From Chloroflexota bacterium (GTDB lineage Bacteria > Chloroflexota > Dehalococcoidia > Tepidiformales > Tepidiformaceae), in NCBI GenBank assembly GCA_025350285.1, contig JANXYE010000218.1, positions 1 through 9,217 of the forward strand: DNA of 9,217 nucleotides. The letters are read 5' to 3'. The notes beneath the pieces were generated by a model, which was not told the DNA's origin, ran no database searches, and saw nothing but the letters and a program-made list of their open reading frames with translations. Of the stretch, positions 1 to 6,889 are shown piece by piece. Each line of letters opens with the position of its first letter. The first letter of the stretch is position 1. Made by a program: the position numbers and the translations under genes.

Positions 1-79
1 CGGTACTCGGTACTCGGTACTCGGTACTCGGTACTCGGTACTCGGTACTCGGTACTCGGTACTCGGTACTCGGTACTCG
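1..79. repeat. Tandem heptanucleotide array, unit CGGTACT
   Basis: Eleven exact copies of the 7-bp unit CGGTACT fill bases 1-77, followed by a partial CG at 78-79. The array starts at the first base, so the true copy number is at least eleven and the left boundary is unknown. Each unit holds the self-complementary tetramer GTAC, so this site recurs every 7 bp. The array is non-coding as far as can be seen and ends about 90 bp before the start of the FHA gene. A window starting inside a perfect short repeat could also mean a contig end, where assembly often stops. Confidence 0.97.
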
Positions 80-85
80 CGACAT

Positions 86-98
86 GATACTCAGTATC
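86..98. repeat. 13-bp palindrome next to the heptamer array
   Basis: The sequence GATACT-C-AGTATC is a perfect inverted repeat with 6-bp arms around a single central C. It lies 7 bp after the array and about 73 bp before the FHA start codon. It resembles two array units carrying several substitutions, so it may be a decayed part of the array. An operator for a dimeric regulator is the alternative. Function is not shown by the sequence. Confidence 0.5.
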
Positions 99-132
99 GT
101 TAAGCTGGCAACCCGGATCTTGGCCCCGCCAC

Positions 133-162
133 GCGACACCCAGGGCCATTGGTCTGTATCCT
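133..162 (+). promoter_or_regulatory. Possible promoter of the FHA gene
   Basis: GCGACA at 133-138 matches four of six positions of a TTGACA -35 box. TATCCT at 157-162 matches four of six of a TATAAT -10 box, and the spacer is 18 bp. A transcript from here would begin at about 169-172, which is at or just before the ATG at 172, so the mRNA would be almost leaderless. That agrees with the lack of a clear Shine-Dalgarno sequence before this gene. Matches of this quality are common by chance in GC-rich DNA. Confidence 0.3.
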
Positions 163-171
163 GCGCGGACG

Positions 172-1695
172 ATGGATTACGGAACCCTACAGGTCACTAC
201 GCCCGACGGACAGGTGCGCGAATATCCGATCGATGTCGGATCGGTCCTGATCGGCCGCGCGGATAGCAACCGCGTGGTCATCGACCACGTCTCGGTCTCG
301 CGCCGCCACGCGCGGCTCTCGATAGACGGAGAGCGCGTGCTTATCGAGGACCTCTCATCCGCTACCGGCACGTTCATTGGCGGCCAGCGGCTGCCCTCCG
401 AGACGCCGCGCGAGCTTCCACCGGGCCAACCCCTGCGCTTCGGCGACGTCACCGCGCGCTTCAATCCGGCCACGGCCGACGCGCCCGCGGCCTACACCCC
501 CGCGGCCTACACTCCTTCCCCGCAGCCGGCTACCGGAGCTACCCCTCCAACCCCTTCGCGACAGCGTGGCCCAACGGAGCAGGCGATCGTCGTATCGCTG
601 GTCTCGCCCTCCGCTCCGATGGCCGCCGGGGCGACGACCACAGCGACGTGCGTCGTCGAAAACCGCGGCTCCGTGGCCGATACCCTGACGATCGAAGTCC
701 AGAATTTGCCGCCCGGTTGGGCGCGGGTCACGCGGCCGCAGCTTGCACTCTCCCCTGGCGCCCGCGACGAAGTGACCATCATCCTCCAGCCCCCGAAGAC
801 GTCCGAAGCGCGGGCCGGGGAGTACAGCTTCGCCGCCGCCGCCACTTCCCGCGCGCACGGTGTCGAGGTGCGCGCTCTCGGCAAGCTCTCGATCCTTGGG
901 TTCGGCGGCCAATCGCTCGATCTTAAGCCGACGCGTTCGACCGGCGCGTTCACCGTCGTTGTATCGAACAGCGGGAACGTGCCCGCCGAGGTCTCGCTGC
1001 GTGGCGCCGAGAGCCAGGGTGCGCTCGCCTTTGCGTTCACCCCGGAATCCTTCGAGCTGGCGCCCGGCGAGAGCCGCCCCGTCCGCCTCCAGGCGAAGAC
1101 GTCGAAGGGCCGCTTCTTTGGCGCTGAGCGCGTTTTCCCGTTCGAAGTCGCAACCCAGGGCAGTCCCGCCGTTTCCGCCAGCGGCGAACTGCGCTCGCGG
1201 CCGCCGTGGCTGACGATCCGCTGGTTCGTCCTCGGCGCGTTCCTCATCGTCGCGGCGGGCGCCGGATTCTTCGGCTACCGTCAGTTGACCCAGGACGATA
1301 CCGCTTCGACCCCGGCGACGGCCACCGCCGTATCGGGTTCGTCCACGACCCAGGCGACGGCGGGATCTACCACTCCGGCGATCGCCGCTACAACGAAGCC
1401 AGCAACAACGACCGCCACTACGCTCACTCTGAAGAAGGGCGGCAACGCGATTGTCATCAACTCGGCGGATAAGCCCGTTCGTAGCTGTCTCCAGCTCCGC
1501 CCGGCGCCGGCACGCAACGCGACACCCTTCAGCGACATTTGTAACGGGACGAAGGTGAAGCTGCTTGATGGCACGGGCCAGCCGGGCGCGGACGGCTTCA
1601 CCTGGTGGAGCGTTCAGACCGAGGCGGGAGTCACCGGCTGGTCGGCGCAGGGCGACCCAACGACTGGGGAACAGTGGCTCCAGGCGGTCCAGTGA
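172..1695 (+). CDS. Transmembrane FHA-domain protein with Ig-like domains and C-terminal SH3b domain
   Basis: A 507-residue protein of four visible parts. Residues about 22-97 form an FHA domain, a phosphothreonine-peptide binder: G28-R29, then S43-R44-R45-H46, then a TGT-type loop at 65-67 where the family usually has NGT. A Pro/Thr/Ala linker (about 98-135, with a repeated PAAYT) leads to two Ig-like segments at about 136-230 and 250-335, resembling the NEW3/CARDB type. One TM helix lies at about 349-369. Arginines 341, 343 and 350 precede it, so the N-terminal part should be cytoplasmic. A Thr/Ala-rich spacer (about 377-420) and an SH3b-like domain (about 425-507, LRPAP, WWSV, TGWS) follow outside. 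No kinase motif is present. It converges on the CIS operon with an 11-bp gap. Likely role, inferred: a membrane sensor or anchor linked to the injection system. Start chosen because the FHA fold begins soon after it; no clear ribosome-binding site is present. Confidence 0.88.
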   Translation: MDYGTLQVTTPDGQVREYPIDVGSVLIGRADSNRVVIDHVSVSRRHARLSIDGERVLIEDLSSATGTFIGGQRLPSETPRELPPGQPLRFGDVTARFNPATADAPAAYTPAAYTPSPQPATGATPPTPSRQRGPTEQAIVVSLVSPSAPMAAGATTTATCVVENRGSVADTLTIEVQNLPPGWARVTRPQLALSPGARDEVTIILQPPKTSEARAGEYSFAAAATSRAHGVEVRALGKLSILGFGGQSLDLKPTRSTGAFTVVVSNSGNVPAEVSLRGAESQGALAFAFTPESFELAPGESRPVRLQAKTSKGRFFGAERVFPFEVATQGSPAVSASGELRSRPPWLTIRWFVLGAFLIVAAGAGFFGYRQLTQDDTASTPATATAVSGSSTTQATAGSTTPAIAATTKPATTTATTLTLKKGGNAIVINSADKPVRSCLQLRPAPARNATPFSDICNGTKVKLLDGTGQPGADGFTWWSVQTEAGVTGWSAQGDPTTGEQWLQAVQ

Positions 1696-1706
1696 CCGGT
1701 TGATGG

Positions 1707-2300
1707 CTATGCCGGGACGATGTCGAGCGTGCAGGCCGCGAAGGCCGGCTTCTCGATATCGATGATCAGCTGAAGCATCCCGCGATCGACGGTCTGGCCC
1801 GCGGGGACACGCAGGCGCAGCGTGAACCCGAAGGCCCGTGTCCGGTCGGCCGCAACTTCTCCTGAAGTTGGCTCGACTATCTCGGGCGTGATGCCGGAGT
1901 AGAGCCGCACGAACGTGCTCAGGCCTCGGCGCGTGCCTCGCCAGCGGTAGAGTTCGGCGGCGCCGCGAATGAGGTCGCGCCGGCGCGCTTCGGGCCAGCG
2001 GCGGTCCAGCACCAAACCCACCCACGCGCCAAGCCACGGCAGCATCTCGGAGGGGGCCACGTCCGGGTCGAAGTAGTGGTGGAGGTTCCCGACGGTCCGG
2101 TCTATCGGCCCCAGGACAGACTCGAAGATGAGCAGGAAGCGGCCGAGGAAGTCGCTCCCATCGTAGATGCCTGGCAGGTAGTCCAGGTACGTGCTCCGCC
2201 ACTCCGGCACACCGGGGATGGCGGGCCAACCCTCCGCTGGCACGGCTAAGCCGAGCATCTGGTCGCCAGGCGCGGCAATGGCGGAGTCCTCAGGCGGCAT
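1707..2300 (-). CDS. Tail protein I-like baseplate protein of a contractile injection system
   Basis: A 197-residue protein that strongly resembles the phage tail protein I / TIGR02242 type found in contractile injection systems. Recognisable stretches are YLPGIYDGSDFLGRFLLIFE (41-60), the HHYFDPDVAP segment (74-83), LPWLGAWVGLVLD (87-99), ELYRWRGTRRGL (116-127) and a C-terminal IEKPAFAACTL (182-192). Proteins of this group sit in the baseplate wedge and connect it to outer parts of the machine. The reading frame stays open upstream to 2513, but the ATG at 2300 is preferred: it falls 2 nt after the stop of the preceding gene, and the extra 71 residues would overlap that gene and are arginine/proline-rich shadow sequence. 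This is the last gene of the visible operon. No Shine-Dalgarno of note is present, so translation is probably coupled to the upstream gene. Confidence 0.92.
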   Translation of the reverse strand: MPPEDSAIAAPGDQMLGLAVPAEGWPAIPGVPEWRSTYLDYLPGIYDGSDFLGRFLLIFESVLGPIDRTVGNLHHYFDPDVAPSEMLPWLGAWVGLVLDRRWPEARRRDLIRGAAELYRWRGTRRGLSTFVRLYSGITPEIVEPTSGEVAADRTRAFGFTLRLRVPAGQTVDRGMLQLIIDIEKPAFAACTLDIVPA

Positions 2301-2302
2301 GG

Positions 2303-4279
2303 CTAACGGTTCCCCGGCGCGATCGTCACGACGTGGTCGAACGGGAGGAGCAACACGTCGTCGGCGATCGTGATGCGCTGGCCGGCGGCGCGGGCCTGGT
2401 TCGTTTGCAGGTCGATCTGGAAGAGGGTCACATCCTGAGCGAACCGCACGCCCGGCACTGATTGCACGACGGCCTGCACTTCGGACAGGTAAAGGTCTCG
2501 CCCGAATGGCCATCCCGTCCCCTCCGCGCCGCCCACCAGGGGGTCGAGGTAGTCGCTCAACCGTTCCGCGACGGCTATGCGTACCGCCTCGCCATCCGCC
2601 AAAGGTTCGACGACGATGGTCGCTTCGACACGCACGCCGAGGTAGGCCGCCCCGTCCACCACCAGTTGCGTCCCGACGAGCCGCCGCTCATCGAGGTAGC
2701 GCCGGATCTCCGTGACGAGCTCTGGCGGCGGCTGGAGCGCATCGACCGTCCGCGGGTGATCGCGCGGGACGAGCGGCACGATGAGCAGTTCAACGGTGCC
2801 GGCCGGGGCCGAGTTGCCCCGCCCATCCGTCCGAACCTGGATGCAACGCGTTCGCGCGACGCGACGCGACGCCTCATGCGCGAGGAACTCGTAATCGGAT
2901 GGGGTCACGGCCCGATCCTGGCTGCGCAGCGTGTCCGGCGCGCGCAGCTTCGCGGCCGCCAACGATTCCGGATCGAGCCCGCCGACGGCCGCCTGCAGAT
3001 TGCTCACCCGCGCGACGTACGGGATCGACGACTTCAGGACGGTGAGCGTATTCGCGCCAACGTTCCCCGTGATACCACCGCCAAACCGGTAGCGCGTGAC
3101 GCGGACCGGCTGGCCCTTCAACAACGTTGCGCCATAGGCCCGTTCGGTCCCGTCCCGCTCGCGGATGGTCGGCCCGAGGGTGATCGTGCCGGCTACCCCG
3201 TCCAGCACGTAGTGCCGGTCCGTGACGGTCGAAAACCGGAAGGACTCGACCTCGTCCCAGCGGATCCATGCGCTGTCACCGTCCTGCACTTCCAGGTACT
3301 CATCGTCGAGCCTGGGGAGCACAGGCGTGTTTTGCAGCTGGAACGTTTCGCCGGGCAGGCCCGTCGCCCGCTCGAGGATCTCTCCGATCACCGGCGTCGC
3401 GTGCGTAGCCATCGTGCGTGCCCCGGTCGCCGCGACGACCACCGACCTGACCTGTGGCGAGGACGAATAGGTGGGCTGCCGTGGCCGCGCCTGGATGACG
3501 CGCAGACGGAGCCAGTAGAGCGCCTGCGCCCCAATCACACGCGACTCCATTGCGTCCGGCAGATGGACAACGACCGAGCCAAGCTGGTTCAGGCCGCCGG
3601 TATCGTCCCGTTCGAGCACCGTGCGCACCCACCCGAGCGTCGGGCCGCACCACGCCTCCCACGCGAGCGGAGGGTCGCGGGGGTCAACCCCAATGCCTTC
3701 GACGGCGCAGTCGATCGTCAGGGTGAGGACGTGGCCGCTCAGGTTTTCGGCAAAACCGAAGTGCAAGGCCTGGCCCGGGAGCGGCGTCCCCTGGAACGCA
3801 TCGACATAATCACCCTGACCGCTCACCCGGCCCATGTAATCCAGGTAGGCAACGTCGTCGGCCGAAAACAGGCACTCTCGCAACGTTGGCGGGAGGATGC
3901 GCAGGTCCGCGTTCGACATGAACGAGATAGCCGGGCGGTCGCCTGTCCGAACGGTCGCCACTTCCGTGCCGCGTGGGATGCTGATAGGCCCGGGTTGCGG
4001 CGCCGAAAGCCAAAAGGTCACCGGCGCCTGGGCTGGGACGGCGTCCTTCAGGCTGATGCCAAGCAGGTCCATGAAGCGCAGGTAATTCTTTTCCGGCACG
4101 CGGTTGAGCCGGTAGAGCAGGAGGTCGGTCATCCACGCGAACAGCTCAATGAGCGTAACGCCGGGGTCCGAAAGGTTGTGGTCCGTCCACTCCGGGCAGT
4201 AGCGCGGAATGAGCCGTTTCGCCTCGTTAACGATGTCCTGGAAGCGACGGTCGTCGAGTTGTGGGTCAGGGAGAGGCAT
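2303..4279 (-). CDS. Baseplate J-like wedge protein of a contractile injection system
   Basis: A 658-residue protein of the 'putative baseplate assembly protein' type (TIGR02243, related to phage P2 gpJ and T4 gp6). These form the ring of wedges around the spike. Family-typical stretches are the N-terminal LDDRRFQDIVNEAKRLIPRY (8-27), PEWTDHNLSDPGVTLIELFA (29-48), LLLYRLNRVPEKNYLRF (53-69), a central FGGGITGNVGANTL (399-412), RAVTPSDYEFLAHEASRRVA (456-475), the core J-like region, and GWPFGRDLYLSEV (589-601). Length is normal for the family and no frame break is seen. The ATG at 4279 matches the family start and is preceded by a purine-rich ribosome-binding site. It lies 78 nt after the gp25 gene and 2 nt before the tail protein I-like gene. 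Confidence 0.95.
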   Translation of the reverse strand: MPLPDPQLDDRRFQDIVNEAKRLIPRYCPEWTDHNLSDPGVTLIELFAWMTDLLLYRLNRVPEKNYLRFMDLLGISLKDAVPAQAPVTFWLSAPQPGPISIPRGTEVATVRTGDRPAISFMSNADLRILPPTLRECLFSADDVAYLDYMGRVSGQGDYVDAFQGTPLPGQALHFGFAENLSGHVLTLTIDCAVEGIGVDPRDPPLAWEAWCGPTLGWVRTVLERDDTGGLNQLGSVVVHLPDAMESRVIGAQALYWLRLRVIQARPRQPTYSSSPQVRSVVVAATGARTMATHATPVIGEILERATGLPGETFQLQNTPVLPRLDDEYLEVQDGDSAWIRWDEVESFRFSTVTDRHYVLDGVAGTITLGPTIRERDGTERAYGATLLKGQPVRVTRYRFGGGITGNVGANTLTVLKSSIPYVARVSNLQAAVGGLDPESLAAAKLRAPDTLRSQDRAVTPSDYEFLAHEASRRVARTRCIQVRTDGRGNSAPAGTVELLIVPLVPRDHPRTVDALQPPPELVTEIRRYLDERRLVGTQLVVDGAAYLGVRVEATIVVEPLADGEAVRIAVAERLSDYLDPLVGGAEGTGWPFGRDLYLSEVQAVVQSVPGVRFAQDVTLFQIDLQTNQARAAGQRITIADDVLLLPFDHVVTIAPGNR

Positions 4280-4290
4280 GCTCTGCCAGG

Positions 4291-4300
4291 TCCTTTCCCC
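4291..4300 (-). promoter_or_regulatory. Ribosome-binding site of the baseplate J-like gene
   Basis: On the minus strand this reads GGGGAAAGGA, with AGGA ending 11 nt before the ATG at 4279. It is the only good purine-rich signal in the 78-nt gap and supports the chosen start. The spacing is somewhat long. Confidence 0.5.
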
Positions 4301-4315
4301 GCGTGGGCGTCGCGG
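4299..4315 (-). other. Small hairpin abutting the ribosome-binding site of the J-like gene
   Basis: In the mRNA, CCGCG and CGCGG can pair as a 5-bp GC-only stem around a 7-nt loop (ACGCCCA). The 3' arm runs directly into the GGGGAAAGGA ribosome-binding site and shares its first two G bases. It is not a terminator, since no T-run follows. It could modulate ribosome access, but short stems arise often by chance at this GC content. Confidence 0.25.
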
Positions 4316-4357
4316 TCCCGTGGAGTGTGTCCTGCCCGGGCCCGGCTTTCAAGCGGT

Positions 4358-4762
4358 TCATTCGTCCTCGATCAGGTAGAAGGGATAAACGAGCGTGCGT
4401 TCGTCCTTCGTCGCCCGGATGCTGTAGCGCACGGTCACCAATAATCGCGCCCCGAACGGGTCGCCCGGGTCCGCTTCGGCGAGCACTTCGCGCACGTCCA
4501 CGCGCGGCTCCCACCAGCCCAGGGCCTCTTCGACGTAGTGCTTCGCCAGCCCCAGCGTTTCGCCGCTGTTCGTCGCGAAGATGAGCTCATGGATGCGGCA
4601 GCCGAAGTCCGGCCTCATGGCGCGTTCGCCCGGGGCCGTCCCGAGAATCGATCGCATCGCCTCTTCGATGTCCGTCGTCCCGCCGCTCAGGGCGATCCCG
4701 CCGCTCCCGGAGATGCCGACTGGATACGCCCAGCCACGGCCGATCAGTTCGTTCTCAGCCAC
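4358..4762 (-). CDS. GPW/gp25-family baseplate wedge protein
   Basis: A 134-residue protein of the GPW/gp25 family (T4 gp25, T6SS TssE, CIS wedge proteins), which connects baseplate to sheath and seeds sheath polymerisation. Visible family features are GRGWAYPVG (8-16), a DIEEAMRSIL helix (31-40), GERAMRPDFGCRIHELIF (45-62), which includes the conserved PDFGC-x-H-like core, and a C-terminal strand region LLVTVRYSIRATKDERTLVY (107-126). Length is typical. The start is GTG at 4762, supported by a strong AGGAGGA placed 4 nt upstream. That ribosome-binding site overlaps the stop codon of the PAAR gene, which lies only 9 nt before the GTG, so the two are likely co-translated. Confidence 0.94.
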   Translation of the reverse strand: MAENELIGRGWAYPVGISGSGGIALSGGTTDIEEAMRSILGTAPGERAMRPDFGCRIHELIFATNSGETLGLAKHYVEEALGWWEPRVDVREVLAEADPGDPFGARLLVTVRYSIRATKDERTLVYPFYLIEDE

Positions 4763-4766
4763 GCCG

Positions 4767-4773
4767 TCCTCCT
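4767..4773 (-). promoter_or_regulatory. Shine-Dalgarno AGGAGGA that fixes the GTG start of the gp25-like gene
   Basis: On the minus strand AGGAGGA overlaps the TAG stop of the PAAR gene (4772-4774) and ends 4 nt before the GTG at 4762. It is the strongest ribosome-binding site in the window and justifies a non-ATG start. Confidence 0.8.
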
Positions 4774-5164
4774 ATCCAATCAGCACCGTGCTCACGGCCA
4801 CGACGCTGCCGACGGGCATATCCGCCGGGTCGTTGCAGGTCTTCGCGGGGTCGCCGGCGCGGGCCGCTGCCTTCCCGCCGATCTTGACGGTCAGGCTGCC
4901 CATCATGATTTCGCCCTGGTTGCTCGGGGGCTTTTGGAACGGCCCACCCTGCGGCAGGTGCGGCGGCATGTTCACGGCGATGCTGCCCACGGTCGCCGCC
5001 GGCATTCCCATGATCTTCACCGTCTGGCACAGATTCTGCTGGAGGATGCCGTTGAACGGGCTGGGCAGCGGCGTGGGCACGGGTCCACCGGGCGATGGGA
5101 TCATGTAAATGTGGATGTCCACCCCCACAACCTTGTCCCCTTGCTTGGCCGCTGGCTGTCCCAT
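4772..5164 (-). CDS. PAAR-type spike tip protein
   Basis: A 130-residue PAAR-like protein, the cone that sharpens the end of the VgrG-type spike trimer. The N-terminus PAAKQGDKVVGVDIHI (4-19), the loop SPGGPVPTPLPSPF (24-37), VKIMGMPAATVGS (49-61), NMPPHLPQGG (65-74) and the C-terminal KIGGKAAARAGDPAKTCNDP (94-113) follow the stand-alone PAAR layout seen in CIS loci. H18, H69, C46 and C110 are candidate metal ligands, but which of them bind is not shown. There is no toxin extension: the protein ends right after the PAAR fold, so it is structural. Its ATG shares one base with the TGA stop of the spike gene (TGATG), with GGAG 9 nt upstream inside the spike gene. Confidence 0.93.
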   Translation of the reverse strand: MGQPAAKQGDKVVGVDIHIYMIPSPGGPVPTPLPSPFNGILQQNLCQTVKIMGMPAATVGSIAVNMPPHLPQGGPFQKPPSNQGEIMMGSLTVKIGGKAAARAGDPAKTCNDPADMPVGSVVAVSTVLIG

Positions 5165-6888
5165 CAGTTGATCTCCACGGTGGGGCCGCTGATTTTGATC
5201 TTCCCGCCGCCCGTCCCGCTGAGCGAGATCTCGGCGCCCTTCAGCTCGACCTTCTGTGTTCCTTCGATGCTCACCTCCATACCCTTGAGGCCGACCTTCT
5301 TCTTCGAAGTGACCTGCACATCGCCGTCCGCCTCCACCGTTATTGTGTTCTGCGAGGAGTCGATGGTGATCGAGTTCTTGCCGGTCTTGTCGATCACCTT
5401 GATGCTCTCCTTGCCCGAGGTGTCATCGAAAACAAGGATATGGCCCGCCCGCGTCTTCAGCATCCGCTTCTGCACCTTGCCAGCCGAGACGGCGTCGTCA
5501 ATGGGCGGCTTATCCACCCCGTTCCACAACGCGCCGACTACATAGGGGAAGTTGAAGTCGCCGTGTTCGAAGCCAATCAGCACCTCGTCGTTGACTTCCG
5601 GCAGGAAGAAGAAGCCGCGCCCTGCGCCCGCCATGGGCGCCACCACGGGCGCCCAGAAGCTCTCGATGTCGTCTCCCAGCCATGGGTACTTTACCTTCAC
5701 GCGTCCGCGCTTCTCCGGGTCTTCATTGTTCGTGACGAGCGCGATCGCGAGCCCGCGGCTCACCGCTGTCGATTGGCGTTCGATGACCGCCGCGTTTTCG
5801 AACAACAGATCCGCCGTCGTGTCCGCGCCGAACCCGCCGACCGTGAATAACGTGCGGTATTCGCCGCTCGCTTCGAAGACGTGCCGTGCCCGCGTGACGA
5901 AGTACTCGCCGTTGAAGTTCGGCGCGATGCCGTCTACTTTCACGATCGTCCCGCCCCGGATGCCCGTGTGCCCGACGGCGACGCCCTCCGCCTGCAGGTC
6001 GTTGCTCCAGCGTTCGGAGAGCAGCGAACGGGCCATCGCGTCCCCTTCCGCCTGGGAGCTAATCGGCGCGTCGCTGACGAGCACCGAAGCCTGCGTCGTG
6101 CCCATCATCTGCCCCGCAATCGCCGATCCGCGCTTCGCCCAGCCAGTTTTCGCCGTCTGAAAGTCCACCGAACTCGCCCGCCCGATGAGCGCTCGCTTGG
6201 CCACCGGATCCCAGCCGCGGACACTTACCTCCGGGACTTGAGCGGAAACCGTCAGCCGGGTGCGGAACTCAAGCAGCGACGTTCGATAGTCCAGCTCGAC
6301 CACCGGGCGGGTCACGTTGCCGGGCTTCTTGAAGACGACCTTCCGTTGCTCCAGGGCGAACACGAATCCGACCGCCCGGGCGCGCTCCGTGAGGAACTGA
6401 AAGTCCGTCAGGTTGTCCTGGATAAGCTGGCTGTAGACGTGCGTTGTCGCATCCACTTCGGCGGTCAGGCCGCGCTCCCGTGCGATCGTCGAAGCCACGT
6501 CGCTGTCCGTTACCTGCGAAAACGCCCGCACGCGCGTGCCCCGGTGCAGCCGGTGGGCGCGGTCATACCCGTGTACGATGACGGTTGGCACGCCCGATTC
6601 GTCGTAGTTCGCTTCGACGGCGGTGATTTCGCCGATCAGCAGCTTCTCCGAAGGGCCGCGCTCTTCCTCCGCCGCCCGCGCTCCGATTTGCACCTCCTGG
6701 CCGATCTTCAGGAGATTGTCGCCGGCCCACCGGAACCGCTCGTCGTGGATCTCGATCGTGAACGAATCCGGCATATAGAGGCTGAGATCGACTTCGATTC
6801 GGGCGAGGTCCGTGAGCAGATCCGTTGGCGCCGGCGATCCGCCGAGTTCCAGGTAGAACTGGGGTTGGAGCGGGATGACGGACGACAT
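5164..6888 (-). CDS. VgrG-like spike protein of a contractile injection system
   Basis: A 574-residue spike protein of the gp27/gp5 fusion type (VgrG, Afp8/Pvc8-like). Residues about 1-375 form the gp27/GpD-like hub: an N-terminal FYLELGGSPAP, then VHGYDRAHRL-type sequence (105-114) and DFQFLTERARAVGF (162-175). Residues about 380-458 form the gp5-type OB fold, with EKRGRVKVKYPWL (392-404), ESFWAPVVAPMAG (409-421), RGFFFLPEVNDEVLIGFEHG (424-443) and YVVGALWNG (449-457). Residues about 475-574 form a repetitive strand-rich tail (SITID, NTITVEA, KVGLKGMEVSIEG, KVELKGAEISLSG) expected to build the triple-stranded beta-helix. No extra enzymatic domain follows, so this is a structural spike. It begins 1 nt after the stop of the LysM adaptor gene without a clear ribosome-binding site, suggesting coupled translation. 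Confidence 0.95.
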   Translation of the reverse strand: MSSVIPLQPQFYLELGGSPAPTDLLTDLARIEVDLSLYMPDSFTIEIHDERFRWAGDNLLKIGQEVQIGARAAEEERGPSEKLLIGEITAVEANYDESGVPTVIVHGYDRAHRLHRGTRVRAFSQVTDSDVASTIARERGLTAEVDATTHVYSQLIQDNLTDFQFLTERARAVGFVFALEQRKVVFKKPGNVTRPVVELDYRTSLLEFRTRLTVSAQVPEVSVRGWDPVAKRALIGRASSVDFQTAKTGWAKRGSAIAGQMMGTTQASVLVSDAPISSQAEGDAMARSLLSERWSNDLQAEGVAVGHTGIRGGTIVKVDGIAPNFNGEYFVTRARHVFEASGEYRTLFTVGGFGADTTADLLFENAAVIERQSTAVSRGLAIALVTNNEDPEKRGRVKVKYPWLGDDIESFWAPVVAPMAGAGRGFFFLPEVNDEVLIGFEHGDFNFPYVVGALWNGVDKPPIDDAVSAGKVQKRMLKTRAGHILVFDDTSGKESIKVIDKTGKNSITIDSSQNTITVEADGDVQVTSKKKVGLKGMEVSIEGTQKVELKGAEISLSGTGGGKIKISGPTVEIN

Positions 6889-6889
6889 A

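Noticed and set aside
84..266. 60-residue plus-strand open frame beginning at the array edge
   Set aside because: It overlaps the FHA start in another frame, has no ribosome-binding site, and its composition is that of shifted-frame sequence.
1753..1762. Palindrome TCGATATCGA near the operon end
   Set aside because: It lies within the tail protein I coding region encoding IDIE, has no loop or T-run, and is best explained by codon content.
355..2229. 624-residue minus-strand open frame antisense to the FHA gene and overlapping tail protein I
   Set aside because: Its sequence is arginine, glycine and proline rich with no family signature, and it runs across two well-supported genes in other frames. 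Long antisense frames are expected at this GC content.
2301..2513. N-terminal extension of the tail protein I-like gene
   Set aside because: The extra 71 residues lie inside the J-like gene and do not resemble the family; the ATG at 2300, 2 nt past the upstream stop, is the better start.
4331..4349. CCGGGCCCGG palindrome in the gp25 to J-like gap as a terminator
   Set aside because: It has no loop and no T-run, and is followed by the next gene of the same module; simple GC-rich self-complementarity is enough.
2462..4444. 660-residue plus-strand open frame antisense to the baseplate J-like gene
   Set aside because: It mirrors the J-like coding frame on the other strand and shows no recognisable domain; the minus-strand protein matches its family along its length.
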